Shown here piece by piece: positions 48,701 to 61,600 of a DNA stretch of 64,000 nt (the stretch's first letter is position 1; every line of letters begins with the position of its first letter). Location of the stretch: contig JAWUZG010000176.1 of NCBI GenBank assembly GCA_036785705.1, positions 1 through 64,000 on the forward strand, in the 5' to 3' direction. The notes beneath the pieces were generated by a model. The model saw only the letters and a program-made list of their open reading frames with translations, was not told where the DNA came from and did no database searches. A program made the position numbers and the translations under genes. Source of the DNA: Acanthornis magna. Lineage: Eukaryota > Chordata > Aves > Passeriformes > Acanthizidae.

Positions 48701-51700
48701 GGATAGATAAATTGACAGTATTTGAAAAAGAATAATGAATCATAGAAGCTACAAAATTGATAGCTTGCACAAGCTATTAGAACACATTGGTGCTTCTTAT
48801 CCTCTTGGATTACTTCTTTGTCTCTTCAATTTTTGACCCATCAGGGCACAAGCTGATGAGCTGAAAACCATGAGAGTTTAAGAAGCAAAGAGAGCGCTGT
48901 TCCTGTTTGCATTGATTTGACGCCACCGAGAAAAGGAGAACTGTGTGAAATGCTGGTATAGACAATTAGAGATAGCGTGGCTCAAGCAACAATTTTCAGT
49001 CTTTTTGGATAAATATAGCCTTTGGCTAATGAATTATGAGAGTATGGATTTAACACCAGTGTCAATGAGCAAACTCATGTTTCCTGTATTTTGGCAGGAG
49101 AAGCAACAGTACAACTTAAGAGTTTGGAATGGGTGTAAATATAAATATGAAAAAATATCTCTGTGAAACACAACAAGAGAAGCAGAAATTAATACATATA
49201 GTTACGTATTTATATACTTCCAATACAGAGAGAGTGGAGTAGATATGTAAATTTAAAAAGACTGTGGTTTATACAGGTTTGAAAAATAGGTATTAAAGTA
49301 ATTAAAAGAACTCGAGGTTATCCGAATGATGAATTCTGTTTTTCCATTCTGCATAATTTAAAAATTCTGTGTGCTTATACATAATTCTCTAATAAGAGGT
49401 GTTCATTTACTTTAAATACTGTCATATATTCTTAATCGTCTCCCAATACATTTATGCACATTTGGGTCCAAATAAATAGTAGTAAAATACAATCTTTTTA
49501 ATATGTTTTTCAGCAAATGTCAAAGAACAAAATTAATATGACATCTCAGTAACTATGGAAAACAAGATGCTATAAGGATAGAACAGAGGATGTATAGCCG
49601 TTTATTGATTTAACAAGAGTAGAAACATGATTTGGGTGTCTGTTGTACTGGTTTTTTTGCCTTGCAATGAAATCTGTAAATTCACATGAAAAATATGACT
49701 GATACCAGAGGCATTTAAGTGTTGTAGCTCTATCTTTAGGTTTTATGTCACAGTTATTTTCTTATCTAAAAACAACATAAAAATGTATAAAACGTTACCT
49801 ATTTTATTTCAAAATTCACAAATGTATGAAGTAGCAATATTCTGCAGTGCATGTTATATGAAAAAAACTACTTTTAATTCCAGACCAAGAAGAACTGGGC
49901 ATCCAACTTATCAGTGTGAAAAAGACTTTACACTTTTCAGTCAAACCGCTGATTAAGCTCTTAGTAAATTATTCAACAGGACAAATTAAGGAAACAGATG
50001 TTAAAAAGACAAAATTACATTTAGGACACTATCTACTTTTAGCATACTACATTAGTAGTAGATTAAAAACTTTACATACCTACAAGTAAATGGCAATTAT
50101 AAACATACAATAGGTGTTTTTTTAGAATGTGGATTGATTGCACTAAGAAAATATATAGAAAAAGCTTTCTCTTAACGTGTCACAAGGTAGAGAAGGAATA
50201 GCCTCTGAAGAAGATCAAAAGAGGTGGGTTTAAAAATAGTGCAATTTATATTACTTAGTGGAATAAGAATATCCTAAGCAAGCCAAGAAAAAGAATAATG
50301 TAAGGGAAGCTGAAAAAATAGAAGAATATTGTACAAATCAGAAAAAGCCACAAGATAAATAATTTCAGAATTTATCTAGCATACTAAAAAGAAATACATT
50401 GACATCATTCAGTGTAAATACTGGTAAATCACCTATAATATGTAGAAAGTAAACCCAAGAAAGAAATTAAAACTGTAAAAAAGAAACAGAGCATCATGTC
50501 TTAACTCTTCAATCAATGCAACATTAACTTTCTGATTACTGAAAGCCAGATACTCTTGATTAAATTGGATTTTCTAATGAGCAGTGCCAAATCAGTAGAA
50601 ATAGTGGAGTAATTCCAGGAGCCTTTAGAATGCATTCAGTTACTGAAATATGCAGTGTTTAAGAATTTGATTTACAAAACCTTGGCACCTTAAGGTCTGG
50701 TCACTTTAGAAAAATTTTAGACTGCAGATATTACTTAGAAAATATAGTATTTTAATTCTGATTGTTTAATATAATGTTTTATTCAAATTGGGAACAGTTG
50801 GTGAATAAACCTAAGCATTTCTGAAAAATTACGAGAATGATCACCATTTTCAGTTTACGTATAGTCACATTTGCCAATTTCATATATAAATTGTCTTAAT
50901 GGTTAGTGAACAGAAATAAAAATTCATTATGAGATGATACAACTATTTCATATCCTAAAACATATTTCTAAAAATAGGATTATATTTCCTCAGTATAACT
51001 ATAGATCACACATCTATAGTTAAACAGAGGAAAGAACTGGGTCTTATACTTTAACGTATAGAGATCTATATGTTCTTTCAGAATCAGTGAGGAGTTCTGG
51101 CCTTTTTCACCGTGCAGCTGAAGATATTTCTCAAATTGTCAATGACTTCAGCGATCTCTCTCTGCATTCAATGCTACCAGACTTCTTAAGGATGACCCAT
51201 GAGTCACTGTAGCCCTTGTTTTCACTCCAGTTATTGTCAAGAAATGAGATTATAAAATATGCCAGTTCCTATGTAAACCCGGAGGCATGAGTATAGGTTA
51301 TGACATAATATAAATTTCTCCTTCAATTATTATCAGTACATTTGGTTCAGAATTTGCAAAGAATAAATATGATTATATTTTAAAAATTCACAGCTTGTTA
51401 AGAAATTTCCATCAGAATATATAAAACCAATTTTTTAAAAAGTGAATTCTTTTTCTACCAGTGATTTAAGTCCCAGAAAAATTTTAAGAAATAATTATTT
51501 TAATAAAGGGGTTTTTTTGCTTTAATACTGAGAGAAGGAATGTGGGTTTTAGCTCATTGATGCTAAACAATACAAGTAATCACCAAATAATTTAATTATC
51601 TTGTTTTGTTCTTTCTCTTTTTGAATATATCTTTAGCTGAATAGGTAGGGGTCTTTAAAAATGAAGAATAAGTGTACAGAGTCTTTTTAATGAGAATGTC

Positions 51701-51837
51701 CTTGTACCTTAGTGATTTCAAATATAACAGCTTCAACTTCACTTGTATAATTCTGATGCTTAGAATTTTCATGTTTAAACACTTCTGCAGGTGTAAAGAC
51801 AGAACATCCTGAATGATGAAAATTGGCAAAATTCAGC

Positions 51838-52215
51838 TGTGATGGATGTGTTCCTCCTGTTTGAACAAACTGGACTTTGGCGCAAACTGATGCTCAGCAG
51901 GTAGGACTAACCTAACTTAATCCCATCGTGGGTGGATGTCAGTGAGAACTCAGCACCGACTCCCCAAAGGCTGCTTTGGCTGGAGGCTGTGCTGATTACT
52001 GGCCAGAACTGCATGAACACAGCAGAAAATCTCACTACAGCTGTTGACTGTCACTTTAGACTATAAATATTTGCAGCCATCACGGTCCATTGAGCTGTCC
52101 CTCTGCAGCACCTGGCTGTGCCCTGGTGATCTTCACTCAGGCAGGGACACCTCTCAGGACTACCTCTCAAAGCTGAGAGCTCCCTGACCTGACACCAGAC
52201 ACCCATGAGCTGGTG
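51838..52215 (+). mobile_element. candidate ERV LTR fragment
   Basis: A block much richer in GC than both sides starts TGTGATGGATGTG. It has a TATA box (CTATAAATA near 52061-52069) and GC-rich sequence after it. No poly(A) signal or clear right end was found, so it may be truncated. The call rests on layout and the abrupt change in composition. Confidence 0.4.
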
Positions 52216-53589
52216 TCATTATTTGTATGCATGTAACATTTGAGATGCATTTAGTTAGGTTTTCACAAAAACTCAGTAGCAAATTGACCACTAACTCCTG
52301 TGTATTTATTAAAAATTTTACATACCTTAATTTATTGATTAAAACTTGCTTAACTGTCTATTCAGATCTGAGTCAGCTCTGGGTACTTTACTGCAACAAT
52401 AGCCCATACACCAAGACTATTGTCTCCTTCTCTCTGTTGTGACAATTCTAATAATTTCAACAAACTTTCCTGAAACTCCATTTTAAACATTGGCTATGAT
52501 TCTTCAACAAGTCATGCCACAGTTACTGAAATATCCTTAAGCATTAATTAGGTACTTTATTAAGAAGGAAGGACTGATAATTTTTTTTTCTATTCTATAG
52601 CTGTACATTTCCCAATAGAACAGTGTTTTTTTCCTAAATCTTGTCTTTAAGGACTACTTCGTTGATACTGCTACCAATAACAACAGTAACAGTAATAATA
52701 TGCAGATAGTAGTAATAAAGTTTATTTTTGCAAACACTTTCCTGTAACTCTCCATAAATATAAAGCATGACTCCTTTTTATTGTTTTATTAATATTCCTA
52801 TATATAGAAGCATGTATGCTGGCAGCGAAAACTGATACACAATGAAGAAATTTTTTTGCTGTTGTTGCTCTGAATTAGTTTTTTAAATAATTTCTTCAGG
52901 TATGACTCTGTGATAAGTGCTTTTCAAAGGTATTGACATAGTATCACCCAGTAATCCACAGGTTTATCATCGCATTCTGCAAAAAACTCACTTCAGTGAT
53001 GTAGCAACAGTTTGAAGGTCATAATAATCTGTGAAGGTCAGTTTCCTGAGGCATGGTTCAAAGCTTTTGCTACACTCAGGTGTGAACTGGGTGTTTTGCT
53101 GAAGCCTACTTCAATCAAGAGCTAGCTTGTGAATAATCAAGAATGCTGCACAAATACTTCTAAGGTCCACTTTTCTAATCCAAAGGTGTGATAGGATGCA
53201 GCCAACCATGGTAATTCAACTTGGAACAAGTTATTATCAGATAGAGAACATGTTGGTAGGCTGAAAGGTGCTGGAGACTTTAAAGACTTCAAATGTTTTC
53301 TTGAATAGAATATGCACTTTTTTACTGTCTGTTTTCCCAAATGTGTCATTTATCTGCTGCAGCAGAGCCTTTTCTATCCAAGGCAAGCAAATAAATTGGG
53401 GGGGATGGGGGAGAGGGAGAGAGAGGGGGAGGGGATGGAAACACCATCCTCTAGCAACTTCACTCTCTAAATTCTATGATTCTCCAAACTTCTGTGACCA
53501 TTTGAGTTCACAGCCTCTCATACAAGGCCCGTGCATGCAGATCTCTACCACAACATACCCTGTCCTTGGACTGATATTTTAGCCCAAGA
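52216..53589. other. AT-rich non-coding DNA
   Basis: No gene is recognised. A G/A-rich simple tract occupies 53398-53438, and short TAA-type repeats lie near 52676-52715. Confidence 0.5.
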
Positions 53590-54060
53590 GAATGCAAGGG
53601 AGATCTCCTGAGCAAACAGTATCAATGAGCTCATTAGGACAGAGCCGGGAGCAATTAGGGATCAGTGGAAACATTTATATTGAACTTCTTTTGTGTTGAA
53701 GTTAAGAGCCTTCATTTGTGCTTGAGAAGTTTCTTGTATCTGTTTTTATACCTGCTCTCAATTTCTCTGTCAAGACAGGATATTTCCCCATTTTATTAAT
53801 CTTTCATCTTGTGTATTTCAAATATCTGAATTTAATAAGAATTTAGCCCTGCCTATGCATGTAATTCTATGTCTGCATTTTCAACACTTAATACTACAAA
53901 TGCATTTAAAAACCAGGCCTTTTTCAGTCAAATTGAAAAATTAAGCATGTCAATTAGATTTTTCAAGCAGTGTAGATTCAAACAGGGCATATGTTTGTGC
54001 AGAATCAGAATTCACCTGTTCCACCTTCACTAGTGAATTGTGAAAGAATTCTTAATTTTC
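53590..54060. promoter_or_regulatory. possible conserved non-coding element
   Basis: Unique text with many TAAT and ATTA cores (GCTCATTAGGACAG, GCAATTAGGG, 'gtcaattagattttt') and no repeat features. It resembles developmental enhancer sequence. Conservation was not tested. Confidence 0.28.
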
Positions 54061-55382
54061 TACCTTTTCTTGGACAGAAGTAACACCAGCCCACTAAAGT
54101 CTCATAATACTCCTACATTTTCAGGTATGTTTCTTTAATAACTTTGCTGAATTATTTTTCTTTTTTTTCTTTTTTAAAATTTTTAGGTTTTTTTTTTTTT
54201 TTTTTTTTTTATAATTTGTGAGCTCTTATCAAGCACTTTAAGCAAGTTAGTTTCTCTGACAGAAGGGTTATGGTCAAAGAAATAATGAAAACAGGAAGTA
54301 GATCTACTTTAAACTCAGATCCCCACCTACCAGATCTGACTGGTCACTGAGGATAAATTAGTCCATTAGTTTCCTACCTCTTTCGTGTTATTCTCAATGC
54401 AACTCTTCTACAATTAATCAAGAGGCATTTGTTGCTTTTATGTCCAGAACTTGTGTACAGGATGCTAATAGGCTGTCCCTTGTGCAGCTGTACCACCCAA
54501 TCCTGAGTGAGACACTATGGCAGTAACGCAAAGGAGCTCAGGAGTTCAGCCCCTCAGTGAATTTCTCTCAAGCATTGATAACTGCTATTTCAGTAATCAG
54601 TAAAAAGCTAACCAGGTTTGCCAAGAGGACTAAATGCTGCTGCAGAAGGGTGATGGGCTGTGTGTCTGATCACAGACTCCATCCAGGCATCAGTACAGGA
54701 CAGAGATTATCATTTATAAACAACTGTGACTTATAGTGGTGAAGTGCCAGTGTTAGGGAGGGCAACAAAAGCAATTTAATTTATAACTGGATGATTATTT
54801 CTCTTATATTGTATCTGGTCTCAACACCCTAGGCTGAGCAAACTGTCCCTCCTCACCAAAATCTTTTTTTTTTTGCCAGTCACAATGAGGACACTTGCAT
54901 GGCATGCATTCCATTGCAAATAAGCTGCAATGTTTATAAGTAGCCATATGCTTCTTTCAACTACTCACGTAAATGATTTTTTTTGCAGCATGGCACATAC
55001 AGCCCTGACTTTTTGTTTGCTGTTGTCCATTGTAACTTGCCTTTCTTGTGACAAAGAAATTTGTGGGAAGTCTGAAAACCATGCAAATAAATATTTTAAC
55101 TTTTTTTTTTACACATTTTAAGTACTCCTGAAACCAAAATAGAATCATAACTGTGAAATTAAAGATCTTAACATTGTAAATTGTGGAGGCAGATTAAATC
55201 ACTGGATGCTTTGCAGACACAGCAGATGATACTGTACAGTATAATACCCTTTAAACCATACCATTTAAAGATTTGCATTAAATACATGCCTGAGTTTATA
55301 ATAATAATAATGTTAAATTTACTTTAATAGTAATTTATTTTACATTTCTGGCTTCTTTAATTTCTTCAGCTTTTCTTCACAG
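54061..55382. other. AT-rich non-coding DNA
   Basis: It contains a poly-T run at 54188-54210. A weak exon-like signal occurs at 54981-55121: an acceptor TTTTTTTTGCAG, then ATG at 54990 with a hydrophobic start (MAHTALTFCLLLSIVTCLS). No donor or continuation is evident, so no gene is called. Confidence 0.4.
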
Positions 55383-55690
55383 CTACCTGAAAGGAGGTTG
55401 TAGTGAGGTGGCTGTTGGTCTGTTCTGCCACATCTCAAATGACCTGATGAAAGGAAATGGCCTTAAGATGCATCAGGGGAGGTTCAGCTTAGATATTAGG
55501 AAGATATTTTTCACTGACAGAAGGATTAGGCATTGGAATAAATTACTCAGAGAGGTGGTGGAGTCATTATCTCTGGAAATGTTCAAGAGGCACCTGGATG
55601 TGGCAGATGGGGATATGGTTAGGGGTGATTATGTTGGTGCTGGGTTTAGGTGATCTTTAAGGTCTCCTCCAACCCTGATTCTGTGAAAAG
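55383..55690 (+). mobile_element. CR1 LINE 3' fragment
   Basis: It begins CTACCTGAAAGGAGGTTGTAG and continues with typical sense CR1 text ('cagcttagatattaggaag', 'cactgacagaaggattagg', 'ggtctcctccaaccctgattctgtg'). About 300 bp of the 3' end is present in good condition, so it is younger than the copy at 7.8 kb. The 81-codon frame is CR1-derived. Confidence 0.9.
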
Positions 55691-58600
55691 ATTGCAGAGT
55701 ATCATATGTACAAGACCAGCTGTAATAACAGTAACTCTCACTTCTTTTCAATGTTCTAAAATAATTTAAAATAATAAAAATGTTCAAAGGAATTTATCTT
55801 CAAACATATCAAGTTACTTAAAGGAGGAATCACTTTTCAAAATAGCAGTTTTCAAATATAAATTAACTTTGCAGTTATTGCTTTTCCTGCCATTTGGATT
55901 TTAGTAACTGTAAGCTACAATTTCTAGCCTGAACTTAGCAAACCATTAAGAGTACTCTAAAATAAAAATGGATTTTCAATGTCATTTTTCCACACAAATT
56001 CACCATAACTAACAACATCTAACCATTTTATTGGATGCCCTGGATAACCTCTTTTTATATCATAAAAGGAAGTCAGATCAAGATAATTCTTAACAGTACC
56101 TTGTTATTTTGATCCTCTATCAAAAAAAAGGTGACAGAAAATGAAAGGATCAACTATAATTTCTCAAGGCCAGTTTACTTATTTCAGAATAATAGCCCAC
56201 ATTCAAAACATTTTTAGTTTCTTTCCCAGCCTAGTTAATTCTCACCAAACTCTTGGACTCTGCAGTTAACTTCAGTCAAACTTACATCCTTGTGGCCTTG
56301 TAGAGCTAAAGAGTGTGAGAGAAAGAATTTGGCCTGTCCTTAGGATCCAGGAAGGAATATTCCATGTTATGTTCAACACAGTAAGAGTATCCCTCGAGCA
56401 GGGTGCCACACTTGGTCAGTCTAATTACCCCTGGATTAAATTTGAGGCTGAGTGGGCACTCTGGAAACTCTTTCTTGGGCCTCCAAATTATATCTCAATA
56501 TCTATGGTTTCTAGTCTTGCAGACATATCACAGGATGAAGATTTTCCAGCCTTTTTCAATAGCCTTGTAAATTCCACCTCAGAGGATTAAAATATTTCAC
56601 AAAAATGTATGGAGAACCAGAACAGCTGTGGGTTTGAAATCCATAAAGAATTCTAATATTTTCTTTTTCTGTAATGGTGAATTAGGCTACATTACTGTAT
56701 TATGGTCATGGAAGTCCATTTGCAGACATTTGAGAATTGTCTAAGAACTAGAGAAATGCTGAAATGCTTTCTTCTGTACTGTATGTCAATGACTCTCAAG
56801 ATCAGTTATGTCTGCCTGAGAAACTCAAATACAATGAAGAAAACATGTAAACACAAACAGCTTTATAACATATTAACATAGAAATAATTAAGGCTGTTCA
56901 CAGTTGTGTATATATTCACATCCAATAGAGAAGGAAATGCTTCTGGAAGTTTACTTCATCTGTGTTTTCAATACAGTGTTTAAGAATACTTAGGGCGGCA
57001 ATGCTGCCAAAAATTAGTCCTTTTAATCCTGTGTTTTCTTTGTGGCTGTCTTCCATTCACATTGCAATCCTCAGAATGTAGCCCTTGTTCAACCCTTCAA
57101 CCCCACCCATCAGAATGAAATCAAAAGGGAGGGTCAGGATGTGTGGTAAGGGATAGAAAAGAGGGCTAGGACCAGTCTTTCCAGCACTATTCCAAAATTA
57201 AATAAATTTCTGCTTAATTGAGTGTAGGAGGCATTTTCCCCTTCAGTTTCCTCTAGTAAATTACTCCCAGTGGTGGCTAGCATGGCCCAAGAGCATCAGA
57301 GCGCTTGCTGTCACATTGATTGGCATGCTGGGGTGCCTCCCTGTGATGCACTGCCCTGCCAGCAGGCTCTGCACACGCCTGGACTTCTGTTTGGTTTGTT
57401 CTCACTACTTATTTTCGGTTCTTGTTAGATGCTGTGGGTTCTTGAATCAAAATAAGTCTTCCATAGTAATGTTTTGTTGCAAAATATTCTACCAATGTGA
57501 ATGTGAAATGGATCAGGAAATGTCAGGATTACTGAATTTTTCACTCTCTGGCCTCTTCTGCACTGTAGAGTTTTGGCCTCGTCGCAATTTTGAGAAACAA
57601 GTGGACCCTTTCTTACCAAGTTTATGCAGCCTCTTTCTGGGCATTTAACAGTAGCAAAGCTCTCTATGTAGAGCAGTTGCAGATGAAAGTGATGTGATCC
57701 ATGGTCACATTTTTTTAGTATGGGTGTGGGGGACAGGGAGGAAACATTATATTAGAAGTGAAACAAAGAAAGATGAGAGAAGAGTCTTGCAAAGTAGGAA
57801 ATTAAAACTGTTTCCCTAGATGCACAATGGGAAGAAAAAGGACAATTTCTGGAATTTAAAAAAAAACCAAACTATATAGTAGTTGGCAGTATTCTGAGAA
57901 CTTTAGAGCACGAATTTAGACACTTGTTTAAGACAAGAGGCCTACACTTAACACTACTGCAAGTAGCCCCACTGATTAGAGATATTTTTAACCAATGCAA
58001 AGGACCTATATTGAGTAAAACCTTTATTTTTTTACCTCCATTTTATGTATTAAAGCTATTTGTGTTTATCTCTCTTACTTCATGTTCCTAATTTTAGAGC
58101 AGAGGTTTTTGCTTTGTCATTTTTCATTTGCTCCTGTTTCTGAAAGGTCTGAAGATGATTTTTTGCTTGTTTGTTTGGAGATTTTGGTGAAATAGTTTAT
58201 TTGTAATTGGTCTCTGTAATATTTCTCAGGGGTAAATATAGGTTGGCAAGTCATCTTGTTTCCCTTTCTTCTGTCATCAATACTCACTGAAATCTTTTGT
58301 CCTTTAGTGTGAAGGATATCAATCTGAAACGCACAGGGAAGGGAGCATTTGCTACAAGAACAAGTGAATTGTATCCAAAATGTCATCTCTATATTATCCA
58401 AATAAATAGGTAGTTCTTAATTTCTTTTCAAAATCCCATTTCCCCAAACTGATATTTTCAACTAATTTAAAACTTCAGAATTAGACATTTCATTTATCAT
58501 TTCAGAAATTGTAGATGGTCCTTACCACCAGAGGATACTGGGAGAGCAGAGAAGACTGTGGAACTCAAGAATGCTTTGTGTTGGTAGATGTCACTGCTCA

Positions 58601-61600
58601 CACACATTCATTTTTCTGAGGTGCATAAAGGATCAGATTGATAATTCCACAAGAGGCATATATGGAAGAGGGAAAATATTATCTCCTCCAAAATGGAGTG
58701 TGAGTGGTTACCAAGACCAAAGGACTATTAGCTGGGGATTTAATGAAATGTGATATAGAAAATTTATATTGCTTTTTCCTGCAATAGGTGCAGCCAAAAC
58801 ATATTTCTTGGTCAGTTTATCCTTTTTTAAACAATACAGCACATAAAAAAATTAAGATAAGTTAGTAGAGTAGAACACAGGATATAAATACAGAAGTTTT
58901 CTGTGACTGGGAAAAAAGAGACAGGAATATAAACCACTCACTTGAGGATGCTGGGGTCTATAGGCCAGAACATTCCTGACAAATGCTCTATGTTTGCAAA
59001 TTTCCAAATATTAATAGTAATGAAATGTTTTAGCATTCCAACTCAACCCACAGGAGAGAACAAATAAGAGCAAAGGGAGAGGAAATTCCTCTTTGTAAAT
59101 GACATCTACTAGAAGAGGTGATCTTTTCAAATCAATTCAAATGACTCTTGAGCCTCTAACACTGTTAAGTTTCTTAAACAAAGTCAAGAAATTTAATATT
59201 TCCTCCTGTTCTGGGATCAGTTTTATCCAGCTTGGATTTCTGTTTTGGTATCTGTAAAGTGACAGGGAACAAAATGGGCAATGAGTCATATTTTGTCAAG
59301 CTGTCAACTATTCAAGTGCTATAGTCACAGTGCATACATGCTCATTACAGAATTATTAACGTTTGGAAGATCGATTCTCCACAGTAATTCTATGTCATTA
59401 GGCACAACAAAAGACAATTGACATGTTTATGGTTCCTGTAGTCACCTCTAGTTTTTAATTACAGAACCAGAAAAGAACAATATCTGTGCTGTGTTTTCTG
59501 CCTTTCAGCTGCAAAGAGATACACAAAAGTGAGCAGACTTGACAAAATGCAGCAAGAGAGGAGAGCTGGAGGAAGGGGTGTTCTCATTCCATGACAAGGG
59601 CACTTGTCTGGAGGAAAAGGCTGGAGCATACATGAATTAGGAGGACAGTGGAACTGTAACAGAGAGTGTGGAAGAAGAAACTTAGGCTGCCTTGCAAGAG
59701 AGTGGGGAAATGCTGAAACATTGAAATAGCCTTATTGAAATTAAATACAGAGTAATGTTCAGAATCAGGCACATTCGAATATGCTCAAATTAAATCCTAG
59801 AGTTGCATGAAGTGACTGAAGGAAAAAAAAGAAATAATATTTAATTAGACTTAAAAGTAGAGTATATTTTACTTTGCAATTTTAATTTTTGAAACTCATT
59901 TTTTCAACACCAATGATTCTAAGGATCTGAGACTGTTTATCACTTAATTTCATTCCTGCTGAACACCAGAAATTCCAGAGTCCTCGTTGACTCATGTCTG
60001 CATATTTTTCTCTGGAAGCTTCTTGCATTACAAGACTTCAGCTCCCTTCTCATACATTCCTGCAACCAACAGCAAACATAGCAAGGCTGCAGTCACAGTC
60101 TGTTCTGTTCCTTACTCCCAAAGGAAACCCGAAGTCTGCTAACATGAAAGTAAGACTAATGGAAAGTCATTAGTGACTCTAACTCTCCCTTATTTACTGA
60201 AGTAACCAGCTTTACTCACTAAGCTCAAAATATTCAGGATGTCTTCCCTCAATTTTGATGGTTTCTAGTTGGTCAAACCTCTACTTAATTTGCTTCCACC
60301 AGCCACTCCCATAATTTTTGTCCTCTTTTTAAGCTAAACCCAGCTTTACTTCTGTAGGATCTAGACAAATAGAACCTACAATTACACCTCTGCATGTGCA
60401 ACGTACCTTGTCTTGCTATTTCCCAGCTTCTTTCAACTAACAGTATCATTAGTTGTCAAACCTTGTCATAATCCTAACTCAAATAGTGGCAGTTAATATT
60501 TTTTACCCTGGAAAGTTACCTTTCCAGGAACTGTTTGGCACCTTCCTACCCATAGCTGTCATATTATTCTATATGTAGCACCCTTAATGATAGAGAAGAT
60601 TGATAATAATTTGAAATATCCAAAGATCATCTTATGCTTTGGCACTAATAAATACTTAGAGAGGATTTCTCTGTGGCTACATTGCTCACTGGTTCTCCTT
60701 TCTATGCAGCTCAGCCTGGTAGTATGTCTTAAACTAACGTGCTTAGGCTACACCAAACTTGAAGGACACCTTAGAGTGTGCTAGGCAATGCTTTCTGACA
60801 GCTCACCTTTAAATCCTCATCAGAGATTGTACAACAGCAAGATCACTGACAGCAGGATATGAGATTTTTTTTGGGAGAGAAGGATTCAGTTAGAACTTCA
60901 ATAAAGCAGTGGTATTAGAGGAACCTCATCTGAAGCTGTTTTTGAGAAACTTCAAATCATTTAATTAGGCTTTATGGAGTCAAAACTTAAGGTTAGGCTA
61001 CCAACTTGGAAGCTACTTAAAATGAAGACTGTGCCATGAATGGACTCCTAAACTGAAATTATTTCTAAATAATTATGCTAGATGGACAAGCCTAGTGGGG
61101 AATAAATTTGTAAGATGTGAAGAAGACAGATGGTGAGCAACATTAATGGCTATACCAATGTATATGTAAGATATACTCCAGGCACAAGGGGCAAAGAAAT
61201 TATCTACTGTCCCTAATGTTTAAGCCAAAGGTTGAAAGAAACAAAGGTCCTTCATTGGTCTGAAAGAGATAAGGCCCACCAATTTCTGTAGCCAGTAGGG
61301 CATGATAAGCCATGCCAATGCAATGTACTTAGATGTCTCAGTGTACAAATCCAGCTGAAGACAACATGCAGATCAAGAGCAGTGTCAGCTGTTTAACACT
61401 CTGTCTGAAAGGACAGGTGACTGTTACAAGCTGAGATGCTTGGAAGTACTTTTTTGTGAATGCTTGTTGCAAAGTTGACACACACCTTGGGAATTTGTAA
61501 CAAAACATCCTTCTAGCTTTCTTACGTTTCTTCAGTAAGCTCTAGTAAGGAAAATTTCTGGATGAGACAAATCAGAAGCATTTAAGATATATTGTGAAAA

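Larger units (their letters stand above)
45256..51837. other. AT-rich non-coding DNA
   Basis: No gene is recognised over 6.6 kb. It holds an ancient repeat copy (45583-45650), a hairpin (45704-45729), TA-rich tracts at 45826-45860, and short open frames with no domain or splice support. Confidence 0.5.
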
